A program made the position numbers and the translations under genes. Below are positions 9,019 to 18,439 of a DNA stretch of 64,000 nt, one piece after another (positions within the stretch are counted from its first letter, which is position 1; each line of letters starts with the position of its first letter). The DNA is from OMIW01 sp044235645 (GTDB taxonomy: Bacteria > Bdellovibrionota_C > UBA2361 > OMIW01): positions 1 to 64,000 of the forward strand of contig JBIIHQ010000002.1 of NCBI GenBank assembly GCA_044235645.1, in the 5' to 3' direction. Under the pieces are notes generated by a model, which ran no database searches, was not told where the DNA came from, and saw only the letters and a program-made list of their open reading frames with translations.

Positions 9019-10392
9019 AGGGTGGTGAGAAACGATCGCGTAATATCGAAGAAAATAAGAAGCTCCGCATGCTGACTACCAACAACAGCGTGGGTGGAGA
9101 GGTGAAGGATGCGGGGCAACAAGCGTTCACAAGAAGAGCTATTTCACTATTTCAGTGTTGAGGAGCGAATCCCGCAGGATCATCCGCTGCGAAGTATCAG
9201 GGCTTTGTGCGACAAGTTGCTTAGGCGGATGAGCGATACGTTTGATACGATGTACTCAGATATTGATCGCCCGTCGCTAGCACCTGAGGTTTTGCTTAAG
9301 AGCACGATATTAATGGCGCTTTACAGCGTAAGGTCTGAGCGACAATTTTGCGAACAGCTGAACTACAACATATTGTTTCGGTGGTTTCTTGGGATGGACC
9401 TGAGTGAGGCTGGGTTTGAGCGAAGCGTGTTTTCGACGAATCGGGCTCGGTTGATAGAGCATGAGGTTAGTCGCGAGTTTTTCGGGGAGGTAGTGAGCGA
9501 AGCACGAGCGAGAAAGCTTGTCTCGGAGGAGCACTTTACGGTGGATGGCACTCTGATTGAGCCTTGGGCATCGATAAAAAGCTTTGTGTCGAGGGATAAG
9601 CAAGATAAAGACGATAGGAATGATGGTAACGGGTTCAAGCCGAGCTATCCTGACGTTAATTTTCTTGGTGAGCGACGGACAAATAGTACTCATTCGAGTA
9701 TGACGGGTCCCGAGGCTCTGCATGGCTAAGAAGGGGCATGCCAAAGAAGCCACGTTGCGTTCTGTGCAACTGCGGTCACCGAGAATAGAAATTGACTTGT
9801 GGTTCAATGCGAGGTTTCCCCGGCAACGGGTACCGTTGAGGTACGTACCGCCATTTCAATGATTGACCGGCTGGTCGAGGATGCAAGCTTCCCAATAAAG
9901 ACGGTAGGCGCTGATAAGGGATATCACCGAAAGAATTTGTTGGAAAGCTGCGCGAACGAGGGATAATTCCGCATGTTGCCTGTATGAAGGGCAGAAAAGT
10001 CGCAGGGCCTTGATAGGCGCACCACAACGGGAAATTCATACACGGTAAATGAAAAGAAGAGGAAACTGATTGAGCAGTGTTTTGGGTTCCTGAAAACGGT
10101 GGGCGGAGTCCGTAAGAGCCGGTTGGTCGGCTGTTCGCGAACGCATTTCCTCACGCAGATGACATTCGTCGCTATGAACATTCTGCGCATCACGAGACTA
10201 TCAACGGCGTGATTCCGCTCGTAGAGCGGGCATCGGTCGGGGAAATCGCCCATATTTTTACCTAATCTCCCCGGCGTTACCTCCAAAATGGGGGATCAAA
10301 ACTTAGGTGAAGCGAAAGATTTAGAAGTTGGGTTAGCAAAAGGCGCCCCGGACATAGGAAAAATTACGGAAGAAGGGGCTTTTCCCCACCCT
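9019..10392 (+). mobile_element. IS5-type insertion sequence, copy 1 (decayed)
   Basis: The boundaries are inferred from comparison with the second copy and from short inverted ends: AGGGTGGTGAGAAAC on the left, and a right end whose complement starts AGGGTGGGGAAAA. The transposase frame is broken. The two copies are alike over almost their whole length, including about 180 non-coding bases after the transposase. Confidence 0.7.
9109..10212 (+). pseudogene. IS5-type transposase, frameshifted (copy 1)
   Basis: The first 206 codons (9109-9729) are a clear DUF772-type N-terminus: SVEERIPQDHPLRSIR, then LYSVRSERQFCEQLNYNILFRWF and EEHFTVDGTLIEPWASIKSF, which carries the first catalytic aspartate. 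After the stop at 9727-9729 the rest of the DDE domain continues in other frames. VGADKGYH-like, RTTTGNSY-like and IEQCFGFLKT-like segments can be read up to a stop at 10210-10212. At least two frameshifts are needed, so the gene is dead. Confidence 0.85.
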
Positions 10393-10394
10393 GC

Positions 10395-10411
10395 TATACC
10401 TCAGAGGTATA
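10395..10411. promoter_or_regulatory. 17-bp perfect palindrome upstream of mrr
   Basis: TATACCTC-A-GAGGTATA is a perfect 8+1+8 palindrome. It lies just outside the right end of IS5-type copy 1 and 120 bases before the mrr start. Its form suits a dimeric repressor or restriction controller site, but no regulator gene lies beside it. Confidence 0.35.
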
Positions 10412-10427
10412 CAGAAAAGGAGTTCCC

Positions 10428-10488
10428 GTGAATTTAGACAATCAGATCGCCGCTTAATCCGATTCTTGAACACCAGATTTGACAATAC
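10428..10488 (+). repeat. Third IS256-type right-end remnant
   Basis: These 61 bases match the last codons and the right terminal repeat of the IS256-type element (compare 7230-7290), with several substitutions. The segment lies directly upstream of the mrr gene and shows that IS256-type elements bordered this island more than once. Confidence 0.85.
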
Positions 10489-10530
10489 CTCCTGATTGAG
10501 ATAACGACAGCGAGTTCACACGGAGGATTT

Positions 10531-11442
10531 ATGGCGATACCGGACTATGAAACATTAATGTTACCTCTCTTGGAGTTCCTTTCTGATGGCGCCGAGCACT
10601 CCATGGAACAGGCTACACAGCACATTGCCAGTCGTTTTGATTTAACTCCTGAAGAGCGAGAAGAAAGAATCCCCAGCGGGAACTCCACCTACATTAAGAA
10701 TCGCACGGGTTGGGCGCGAACCTACCTCAAGAAAGCGGGTCTCCTTTGCTCCCTTAAACGGGGTCACATCCAATTAACGGACCGAGGCAGGCAGGCTTTA
10801 TCAGAGCAACCTCCACGCATTGATCGCACCTATCTTGAGCAGTTCCCTGAATTTGTTGAATTTCAGCAGAAGACTAGTTCAAGGACAGATCAAAAAAAGG
10901 TCGAAACCATAGCACCGACAACCCAAACTCCTGAGGAGACCATCGAAGCTGGCTATTCTCAGCTGCGCTCGCAGCTTGCGGATGAGCTGCTTGATTTGAT
11001 TAAATCCTGCTCGTCTGATTTCTTCGAACGTCTCGTTGTCGATGTAATCGTGGCTATGGGATACGGGGGTTCTCATCGGGATGCCGCGACAGCAACAAAA
11101 AAGTCTCATGATGGCGGAATAGATGGCATAATTAAGCAGGATCGACTCGGGCTCGACGCGATCTACATTCAAGCAAAGAAGTGGGAAGCCTCAATTCACC
11201 GGCCAGAAATTCAAAAGTTCGCTGGTGCCCTTCAGGGCGTAAGAGCGCGCAAGGGCATCTTCATTACGACATCCTCATTCTCTGATGGCGCCCGTGATTT
11301 TGTTGCAACAATCGACAGTAAGATAGTTCTTATTGATGGAATAGAGCTGGCGCAATTGATGATTGACCATGGAATTGGCGTTACGCTCCATCAGACCTAT
11401 GAGATCAAGAGATTAGATTCGGATTATTTTGCAGATTTATAG
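10531..11442 (+). CDS. mrr: Mrr-type restriction endonuclease (type IV, methylated DNA)
   Basis: The protein has 303 residues, the usual length for Mrr. The N-terminal winged-helix region (residues 1-95, with SGNSTYIKNRTGWARTYLKK) is the DNA-recognition part. The catalytic PD-(D/E)XK-like domain is in the C-terminal half: E166 in FFERLV, D198 in DGGIDGII, and the Q214-A215-K216 triad in IYIQAKKW, with GIFITTSSFS following. ATG 10531 has GGAGG five bases upstream. Mrr enzymes cut foreign DNA carrying certain methylated bases. A small PD-(D/E)XK nuclease starts 17 bases after the stop and is probably co-transcribed. Both sit between IS remnants, as defence genes often do. Confidence 0.92.
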   Translation: MAIPDYETLMLPLLEFLSDGAEHSMEQATQHIASRFDLTPEEREERIPSGNSTYIKNRTGWARTYLKKAGLLCSLKRGHIQLTDRGRQALSEQPPRIDRTYLEQFPEFVEFQQKTSSRTDQKKVETIAPTTQTPEETIEAGYSQLRSQLADELLDLIKSCSSDFFERLVVDVIVAMGYGGSHRDAATATKKSHDGGIDGIIKQDRLGLDAIYIQAKKWEASIHRPEIQKFAGALQGVRARKGIFITTSSFSDGARDFVATIDSKIVLIDGIELAQLMIDHGIGVTLHQTYEIKRLDSDYFADL

Positions 11443-11459
11443 GGCACGGCGCATCGCAT

Positions 11460-11978
11460 ATGAGCAGGGGGAGAAGTAATAAAATCGTAGGTCAAACGGG
11501 CGAATATCTAGTCGCCGCCGAGCTTTCTCGCCGCGGACTAATCTGTACCACATTCACAGGCAACGTTCCCCACTATGATCTAATAGCTTCTAATGAAGCT
11601 GGTGAGCATATCTCGGTTCAGGTCAAGGCGAGCATGAGTGGTTCTTGGCAGTTCGCTAACGTGAGCGATTACTGCGATATTAAATTCAGGGGCCCTCAGC
11701 AGATTGTAGGAAGGCATAAGTCTAGCCCGATAAAAAATCTCGTCGTGGTCTTCGTTAAAATAGACAAGGACGGGCGGGACGAGTTCTACGTTCTAACATG
11801 GGAAGAGCTCAGGGCGTTAATTTTAGTGAATTACACGGCCTATCTCGCGAAGCATGCTGGCGTGCGGCCAAAGAATCACAGATCCCTACACGTTGGAGTG
11901 CGAGCAGAGCATCTGCTTCGTTATCGAGATAACTGGGATATCGTTCAAAAGAGGCTCTCTGGATTTCGCTCTTCCTAG
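11460..11978 (+). CDS. Small PD-(D/E)XK nuclease-like protein, partner of mrr
   Basis: The protein has 172 residues. Its N-terminal half carries the nuclease signature: E15 in GQTGEYLVAAEL, D40 in HYDLIA, and Q54-V55-K56 in ISVQVKAS, in the order used by Holliday-junction-resolvase-like and restriction enzymes. The second half (WEELRALILVNYTAYLAKHAG onward) is helical and may dimerise. It begins 17 bases after mrr and has no obvious ribosome binding site, so translational coupling is likely. I infer a second nuclease or accessory subunit of the Mrr system. A repair nuclease is the alternative. Confidence 0.7.
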   Translation: MSRGRSNKIVGQTGEYLVAAELSRRGLICTTFTGNVPHYDLIASNEAGEHISVQVKASMSGSWQFANVSDYCDIKFRGPQQIVGRHKSSPIKNLVVVFVKIDKDGRDEFYVLTWEELRALILVNYTAYLAKHAGVRPKNHRSLHVGVRAEHLLRYRDNWDIVQKRLSGFRSS

Positions 11979-12107
11979 AGGCTTCTCTTTCAGGACATTT
12001 CAGTCGACTTCGGATGCAGTCGAAAACCTGATGCAAAGAGGCCCCCTCATCCAACCAAGAGGCGATACTACCCGCTAGTTTATCGCTCTCTAGCTCAGGG
12101 GCATGGC

Positions 12108-13323
12108 AGAGTGGTGAAAAAAGATCTCGTAATATCAGAGAAAATGAGAAGCTCCGCGTGCTGAGTGCGAACAACAGCGTGGGCGGAGAGGAGAGATCCG
12201 GGGCATCAAGCGTTCACACGGAGAGCTATTTCACTTTTTCAGTATTGAGGAACGAGTTCCGCTGGATCACCCGCTTCGACGGATCCGTGCTTTATGCGAC
12301 AAGCTATTGAGTCGGATGAGTGATACGTTTGATGCGATGTACTCTGATAGAGGGAGACCGTCGATAGCTCCCGAGGTTTTGCTTAAGAGCACGATATTGA
12401 TGGCGCTGTATTCAGTGAGGTCCGAGCATCGATGTTGCGAGCAGCTGAACTACAACATATTGTTTCGTTTGTTTCTTGGGATGGACCTGAGGGAGGCTGG
12501 GTTTGAGCGAAGCGTGTTTTCGAAGGATAAGCAAGATAAAGACGATAGGAATGATGGTAACGGGTTCAAGCCGAGCGATCCTGACGTCAATTTTCTTAGT
12601 GCGCGACGGACAAATAGTACTCATTCGAGTATGACGGCTCCCGAGGCTCTGCATGGCTAAGAAGGGGCATGCCAAAGAAGCCACGTTGCGTTCTGTGCAA
12701 CTGCGGTCACCGAGAATAGAAATTGACTTGTGGTTGAGTGCGAGGTTTCCCCGGCGACGGGTACCGCTGAAGTACGTACAGCCATTTCAATGATTGACCG
12801 GCTGGTTGAGGATGCAAGCTTCCCAATAAAGACGGTAGGCGCTGATAAGGGATATCACCAGAAGGACTTCGTTGGAAAACTGCGAGAACGGGGGATAATT
12901 CCCCATGTTGCATGTATGATGGGAAGAAAAGTCGCTGGGCTTGATAGGCGCACCACAACGGGAAATTCATACAACATAGGCCAAAAGACGCGGACACTAA
13001 TCGAGCAGTGTTTTCGGTTCCAAAAAACGGTGGGCTGAGTCCGTAAGAGCCGGTTGGTCGGCTGTTCGCGAACGCATTTCCTCACGCAGATGACATTCGC
13101 CGCTATGAACATTCTGCGCATCACCAGACTATCAACGGAGTAACTCGCCCACAAGAGCGGGCTTCGGTATGGATAAACGCCCATATTTTAATCTAATATC
13201 CCCGGCGTCACCTTCAAAATGGGTTATCAAAACCCAGATTAAGCCAGAAATTTAGAAGTTGGATTAGCAAAAGGCGGGCTGGACACAAGAAAAATTACGG
13301 GAGAGGGGTTTTTTGACTACTCT
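12108..13323 (+). mobile_element. IS5-type insertion sequence, copy 2 (internally deleted)
   Basis: This is the second copy of the element at 9019-10392. The ends are AGAGTGGTGAAAAAA on the left and a right end whose complement starts AGAGTAGTCAAAAAA. About 150 bases of the transposase gene are missing relative to copy 1, joined near 12524 at a short shared TCG. No target duplication is evident. Confidence 0.7.
12196..13143 (+). pseudogene. IS5-type transposase, deleted and start-less (copy 2)
   Basis: The position equal to the start codon of copy 1 reads ATC here. An internal deletion removes the segment from NRARLIEHEV to the DGTLIEPWASIKSF region, including the first catalytic aspartate. 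A stop follows at 12658-12660, and the DDE remainder (VGADKGYHQKDFVGKLRERG, then RRTTTGNSY) continues in another frame to about 13143. It cannot make an active transposase. Confidence 0.88.
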
Positions 13324-13740
13324 GATAGAGCTAGATTCTGTGGAGATTGTGCCACTGCTTAACCGCAAGCCCTTCTTCGGACGTCCGCGAAACATCCTCC
13401 ACGGATTTTTTTGGTAGCGAACCCGCTAGTCAACCGGTCGGCACATCAACCGTCGACCGGTTGAAAAAAGGGATAAGAGAGATTGCTGTTTGGTATCCAT
13501 CAAATTACCCCCGAAAACTGCGCCTGTTCCGCGAACAGTGAATTGCCTCGAGTCTAGGACGAGCTTGCGGCATACGGTTTTATTCGGGCAATGGTGGTGC
13601 CTCATCCGTAATGGAGGTCCGCGCACCCAAAACTAGCTGCTACCTTTTCCCTTTTCCCTGCACCCTCATTGACTTAAAGCTTCACCACTTCTTAGAGTAA
13701 TACTGGGTAAAGGATTATCGTTGATCAGCAGAACCATTCA
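13324..13740. other. Non-coding stretch between the IS zone and the LplT-like gene
   Basis: I see no convincing gene in these 417 bases. The main feature is a perfect 10-bp inverted repeat, CAACCGGTCG (13431-13440) and CGACCGGTTG (13454-13463), with a 13-base spacer. It lacks a T-run on either strand in the right place for a terminator. Confidence 0.4.
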
Positions 13741-15018
13741 TCAGTCGTGCACAGTGCTGTCTACTACCGCTGGCACAGGTTCACGCAGGGACCTAAGAAG
13801 GATTGCGATCGCGTCTCTTCTTGTCGCCGCCGCGTATGCTCCTGAAAAGAAGGCTATTGCGCCGCACACCCAGAATACCCCGCCAGGGGAGAGATGTAGC
13901 ACTCTGTTGAGCACGATCTGCACCCCAGATACCGCGAGTATGCCGATGAAGGACATTAAGTTTGCAGCTCCCTGAACCGCGCCACGAAGCTCGGGTGGAG
14001 GGCGATGTTGGAGAACGGCAGCGATCGGGACGATGAAGAACCCTGCGGCAAGTCCGAGGCCGACTAGACACAAGCTAAAGAGGGTAACGCCGAGGTTGTG
14101 AGAGCCCATCGGTATCGAGAACAGCGCCATCCCGACTGCGCCGATCTGCACGAGGCCGTACTGAATTTTACCACGCGACAGGACACCTGCGAGAGCGCTC
14201 CCGACACCGATTCCTATCGCCAGAGCCGCATTTAAGAATCCATTCTGCTGTTCGGTGAGAGCGAGCACATCTTTAGCGTAAATGGTGAGGTTCATCTGCA
14301 CAAGCGTTGCGACGAACCAAAACCCTGTACTGCCCCAATTCGCGCGCCACAGCGCACTATCAGCTCGCATGAACCTGAGTTGTCGATAAAGGTCCGTTAT
14401 GGGGTTTAATCTCGGAGGGCAATTGGAGCTCGCTGCCGGGGTCTTTGGAATGTGCTTACTCGTCATCCAGCCACCCACTGCTAGGACAGAGAGAATGAGT
14501 CCGGCGAAGTGTTGAGAGCCGTGCAGATTTTGCGCGAACACGCCGCCCGCAACGGTGCCAAGGATTATCCCGATAAAGGTCAAAAGCTCGAGGATACCGT
14601 TCCCCCACGAGAGGCGCGAGACCGGTAAAACTTCGGGAAGGATGCCGTACTTCGAGGGTCCGAAGATCGCGCTGTGACACCCCATCAGGAAGATAGCGAA
14701 CATCTCGAGCGCAAGATGCTCCTTGTAAAGAGCAAGCGTAGCGAACGACATTATCCCGATCTCCGCGAGCTTTACACACTCCATGATCCGCTGCTTGCTA
14801 TAGCGGTCGGCGAGCCATCCCCCGAGCATCGAGAAAAAAATGAATGGCGCTGCAAAAAGCGCTCCGGCGAGCGCCACGTACGTGTTGCGAACCTCCTCCG
14901 GCATCGGCCTTCCGAGTACCAGAAAAACGATCAGGGTCTTCAGCGCGAGATCGCTGAATCCGTTCTGGAACTGGGTAATCATGAGCGCCCAGAAACCTTT
15001 TTTCCAATCCTGTTTCAT
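13741..15018 (-). CDS. MFS transporter, LplT-like lysophospholipid flippase
   Basis: The protein has about 425 residues and 12 hydrophobic segments of the major facilitator type. The segment FGPSKYGILPEVLP followed by WGNGILELLTFIGIILGT matches the LplT/Aas transporter family, which moves lysophospholipids across the inner membrane for reacylation. GGWLADRYSKQRI is the usual MFS loop 2-3 motif. I chose MKQDWKKGFW (ATG ending at 15018); an ATG two codons upstream is equally possible. No acyltransferase domain is fused and no aas gene is adjacent. The gene lies downstream of a small polytopic membrane protein on the same strand (43-base gap), so they are probably one transcript. Confidence 0.8.
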   Translation of the reverse strand: MKQDWKKGFWALMITQFQNGFSDLALKTLIVFLVLGRPMPEEVRNTYVALAGALFAAPFIFFSMLGGWLADRYSKQRIMECVKLAEIGIMSFATLALYKEHLALEMFAIFLMGCHSAIFGPSKYGILPEVLPVSRLSWGNGILELLTFIGIILGTVAGGVFAQNLHGSQHFAGLILSVLAVGGWMTSKHIPKTPAASSNCPPRLNPITDLYRQLRFMRADSALWRANWGSTGFWFVATLVQMNLTIYAKDVLALTEQQNGFLNAALAIGIGVGSALAGVLSRGKIQYGLVQIGAVGMALFSIPMGSHNLGVTLFSLCLVGLGLAAGFFIVPIAAVLQHRPPPELRGAVQGAANLMSFIGILAVSGVQIVLNRVLHLSPGGVFWVCGAIAFFSGAYAAATRRDAIAILLRSLREPVPAVVDSTVHD

Positions 15019-15061
15019 CGGCAATCCTGACTTTGTCCGGATAATATTGATTGTTCGACAC

Positions 15062-15724
15062 TCAAGCGGACTTGAATGCTTTCTTGAGCGCTAAGTGTGT
15101 GGGCACGAAGAAGCACACTAGCAATCCGACCATCCAGAGGATCAGATAACTCGGAGCACTCATCCACTCTTGTGGTTTGCTATCGTTTAATCCATACACG
15201 TAATTCACATTGAGTGGTGTGTTGACATCCGGTACACTCGCGCCAGCTGGGGGAAGCAAGAAGAACGAGATCAAGCACGCGGCCCACGCCATTCCGGTCC
15301 ACGCCGAAAGGCCACGACTGTCGTAGCCGAGTAGATGCACTAGATATAGGAGCAAAAAGGGGAGCCAGCCGTGGAAGAGTGACAACGATCTCAGAAAGAG
15401 GGAACGGCGACCGTCCATCATGTAGCTCGTCATATGAGAGAGGTGATTGCCGGTCAGTTCGACGGCGAAGTCGACACACCAGAAAAGCTGCGGGACCATA
15501 ATCCCCACAGCCGCAGCCGAAGCAGCTAAGGCGCTGTTTCTCCACACGGCGAAGAGCACGAGGAAAAGCGCCATATCGCAAAAATACAGGAAGTTCGTCG
15601 GTCCATAGTGGTACCAATACACCGGTACGAGAACAGCCATAAAGGCGGTGTAAGCCATTTTGACAGCAGTGGGGACTGCTCTCCCCTGCATGGGGATAAC
15701 TTCAGGGGTTGCCTCGTTTGACAT
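15062..15724 (-). CDS. Conserved polytopic membrane protein of unknown function
   Basis: The protein has 220 residues and about seven hydrophobic segments. Recurring motifs are YWYHYGPTNFLYFCD, PQLFWCVDF, SLFHGWLPFLLLYLVH, NVNYVYG and FVPTHLALKK. I know this pattern from uncharacterised membrane proteins in several phyla with the same HYGP-NFL-F and LSLFH-WLPFLL signatures, but no function is established. The start at 15724 has GGAGAG about 8 bases upstream. It is first in an apparent two-gene unit with the LplT-like transporter, which weakly suggests a role in membrane lipid handling. Confidence 0.75.
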   Translation of the reverse strand: MSNEATPEVIPMQGRAVPTAVKMAYTAFMAVLVPVYWYHYGPTNFLYFCDMALFLVLFAVWRNSALAASAAAVGIMVPQLFWCVDFAVELTGNHLSHMTSYMMDGRRSLFLRSLSLFHGWLPFLLLYLVHLLGYDSRGLSAWTGMAWAACLISFFLLPPAGASVPDVNTPLNVNYVYGLNDSKPQEWMSAPSYLILWMVGLLVCFFVPTHLALKKAFKSA

Positions 15725-16026
15725 ACGGATCTCTCCAAACGACCTCCCTTCTCTCGAAATGCACTTGAGGAGGGCGAAATTTAGGGCTATGCATATATCG
15801 GCTGTAAATGGCGAAGTGCATCAATTATCTTTTGAGTATAAAGATCTCTGAAAACCTTAAAACCTCTCTAGCTCAGCCGCATAAAGGCCCAGGCAACGAC
15901 CTTCTCCGATTCTTAAAATATCGACTCTTCAAAGGTTTTTAATTTGAGGCAATTCAATCTCGACGACGCTAGGCGACAACTGTCAAAAATTTTCCATAGC
16001 CCTCAACCCAAACATTATTCCTTCCG
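15725..16026. other. Intergenic stretch between clpA and the membrane-protein gene
   Basis: No gene or clear terminator is visible in these 302 bases. Both flanking genes are on the minus strand, so this region holds the clpA 3' end and the promoter of the membrane-protein unit. Confidence 0.4.
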
Positions 16027-18405
16027 TTACACCAGCTCAACGTTCCCCTTTCTTCGCCCCTTCGGCAACACCAGCTGCCTTGTTTCTTTTGTCCCCTTTT
16101 TTTCGGTAGCACCACTTCTATCAGATCGGCCCCCTTTTCTCGCAACCGCCAGGACGACGCGATTATCTCCGAGCGAACACACGACACTCCCACCATGGAT
16201 TAGCCCTCCGAAGAGAAGCTCGTCCGCAAGGGGATCCGTCAGCTCGGTCTGAATCAGCCGCGCCATCGGACGGGCACCAAGGGTGGGGTCGTACCCCTTC
16301 TGCGCGAGCCACCCTCGAAGTTCATCGGTAAGTGCCAAAGCCACTTCACGCTCTGCCAGTTTTTGACGAAGCTCACCGATAAACTTGTCAACTACTGAGG
16401 TGACGATATCAAGGGGCAGCGGGTCGAAATAGACGATTTCATCGAGTCGATTGCGGAATTCCGGCTTGAAGAACTCCTTAAGTGCTGACTCTTTTGCCCC
16501 GCCCTGACTCAATGCCCCGAATCCAATTCCTCCCGCCCTATCGGAACCCGCATTCGTCGTCAGAATCACAATGACATGACGAAAATCGGTCTTTCGACCG
16601 TGTGAATCAGTCAGAGCAGCATCATCAAGCACCTGCAGGAGAATCTGGTAAATATCGTGATGCGCCTTTTCTATCTCATCGAAGAGGAGCACCGCATATG
16701 GCTGCTTTCGAACCAGCTCGGTAAGTATTCCTCCCTCCTCGTGACCCACGTACCCAGGAGGCGCACCGATAAGACGGGATACGGCGTGCTTCTCCATATA
16801 TTCACTCATATCGAAGCGATGAAAGTGCATCTGCATCTCGCGGGCGAGAACCCGCGCAAGCTCCGTCTTACCGACCCCCGTGGGACCTGCAAAAAGAAAA
16901 GATGCGGTCGGCCGATGGTGATTTTGGAGCTGTGCCTTGCTCCGTTTAACGGCACGGACCACCGCAGAGATCGCCCGGTTTTGGCCGAATATGTGGGAGG
17001 AAAGTCGCTGCTCTAGCTCTCGGATTGATACCGATTGATCCGTTGAGAGGCGATCAACGGGAGCCTTTACAATACGAGCAACGGCCCGCTCTATTTCCCG
17101 CTCCCCAACCAACCGTCGAGACCCCTTCTTCGCGGAGAGTGCCAATGCAGCTCCTGCCTCGTCGATAAGATCGATCGCTTTATCAGGAAGACATCGATCG
17201 GTAATAAAACGGGACGATAATATCACCGCAGCCGTTAGTGCATCGTCAGAAAAACGGACCCCATGATGTTTCTCAAATCGAGGTCGGAGACCCCGCATAA
17301 TCGCTACTGCATCGTCAGCGGTCGGTTCCTCAATCTCGACCGTGGAGAACCGCCGATTTAGGGCGCGATCCTTCAAAAATCCCTTTTTATATTCGTCGTG
17401 CGTCGTACTCCCCATACACCGCAGCCTTCCATCACTGAGCGCTGGCTTGAGGATATTAGACGCATCTAGAGCCCCTGATGTGGTCGCTCCCGCACCAATG
17501 ATCGTGTGAATCTCATCGATGAAAACAATAGCCTTAGGAAGCTGGATTACTTCCTGCACGAGAAGTTTGAGCCTCTCCTCAAACTCTCCCCGAAACTTTG
17601 TCCCGGCGACAAGACTTCCCATATCGACACTGAACAGCCGCGCACCCTTTAACGACGCAGGAACATTTCCATCGACTATCCGCTGGGCGAGAGCGTGGCT
17701 CAGCGAGGTCTTCCCCACCCCCGCTTCACCTAACAACAGGGGATTGTTCTTCGTTCTCCTCGAGAGAATGAGAATGACCCGCTCTAGCTCCTCGGCACGA
17801 CCGATGACAGGGTCGAATTCTCCCCGCGCTGCCCGCTCGGTAAGATCCTCCGCAAATGTCGCGAGCATTCCCTCGGTACTCCCTCCCTCGACCCCCTCCT
17901 CCTCAAAGGAGCTCTCGGCACGAGGCCGTTCAGTGCTCTCCCCCGTCGCCAGCGGGAACCTGCGAACCTCCGGTAATTTACGGACCCCATGCGAGATAAA
18001 CTTTACCGCATCAACGCGTCGCACTCCGTGTTTTTCGAGGAAAAAATGAGCATGAGAGTCCTCTTCCTCAAAGACCGCAACGAAGACATCGCGAGGGTGG
18101 AGAACGTTCTTTCCTGAGCTTCGAATGTGCCACAGCGCTCGTTGAATAGTTCGCTGAATCGCCGGAGTCTGCCGTGGCTCGGAGAGATCGCCCTCCTGTC
18201 GGCGCTCAATCCCCTCGATGAGATATTCTCGGAGATCACTGATAATTTTTCCCGGCTCAGCACCACACGCCCGTACAACCTCCGCTATCGAGGATTCGTG
18301 GAGCATGGCAAAGACGAGATGCTCAAGAGAAAAGTAGGCGTGATTCATCACGTACGCCTCTCGGACCGCTGCCTCAAGAATAAGGGCAAGTTCTGTACTA
18401 AACAT
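16027..18405 (-). CDS. clpA: ClpA, AAA+ unfoldase of the ClpAP protease
   Basis: The product has 792 residues (ClpA is usually about 750). Domains in order: the N-terminal Clp repeat domain (MFSTELALILEAAVREAYVM, about 1-145), an acidic linker (about 155-175), AAA-1 with GEAGVGKTS, and AAA-2 with GPTGVGKTELARVLA and LLFDEIEKAH. It has no ClpB-type middle coiled coil, and clpS is immediately upstream, which favours ClpA over ClpC/ClpB. The last ~35 residues are a basic, low-complexity extension that ClpA normally lacks. GGAGG precedes the start. The ClpS adaptor delivers N-degron substrates to this enzyme. No clpP is in the window. Confidence 0.96.
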   Translation of the reverse strand: MFSTELALILEAAVREAYVMNHAYFSLEHLVFAMLHESSIAEVVRACGAEPGKIISDLREYLIEGIERRQEGDLSEPRQTPAIQRTIQRALWHIRSSGKNVLHPRDVFVAVFEEEDSHAHFFLEKHGVRRVDAVKFISHGVRKLPEVRRFPLATGESTERPRAESSFEEEGVEGGSTEGMLATFAEDLTERAARGEFDPVIGRAEELERVILILSRRTKNNPLLLGEAGVGKTSLSHALAQRIVDGNVPASLKGARLFSVDMGSLVAGTKFRGEFEERLKLLVQEVIQLPKAIVFIDEIHTIIGAGATTSGALDASNILKPALSDGRLRCMGSTTHDEYKKGFLKDRALNRRFSTVEIEEPTADDAVAIMRGLRPRFEKHHGVRFSDDALTAAVILSSRFITDRCLPDKAIDLIDEAGAALALSAKKGSRRLVGEREIERAVARIVKAPVDRLSTDQSVSIRELEQRLSSHIFGQNRAISAVVRAVKRSKAQLQNHHRPTASFLFAGPTGVGKTELARVLAREMQMHFHRFDMSEYMEKHAVSRLIGAPPGYVGHEEGGILTELVRKQPYAVLLFDEIEKAHHDIYQILLQVLDDAALTDSHGRKTDFRHVIVILTTNAGSDRAGGIGFGALSQGGAKESALKEFFKPEFRNRLDEIVYFDPLPLDIVTSVVDKFIGELRQKLAEREVALALTDELRGWLAQKGYDPTLGARPMARLIQTELTDPLADELLFGGLIHGGSVVCSLGDNRVVLAVARKGGRSDRSGATEKKGTKETRQLVLPKGRRKGNVELV

Positions 18406-18439
18406 CGGCGCGCCTCCCCCGCTTCCGTAACCCGTCCTG

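Noticed and set aside
12095..12125. A tRNA-Ser/Leu-like 5' end (GGCAGAGTGGTGAAAA) before IS5-type copy 2
   Set aside because: The similar bases are the IS end itself, the matching segment in copy 1 differs, and no 3' half of a tRNA with an acceptor stem follows on either side of the element.
16657..17016. Plus-strand frame of about 119 codons inside clpA
   Set aside because: It is antisense to conserved AAA+ sequence; such shadows are frequent in this window.
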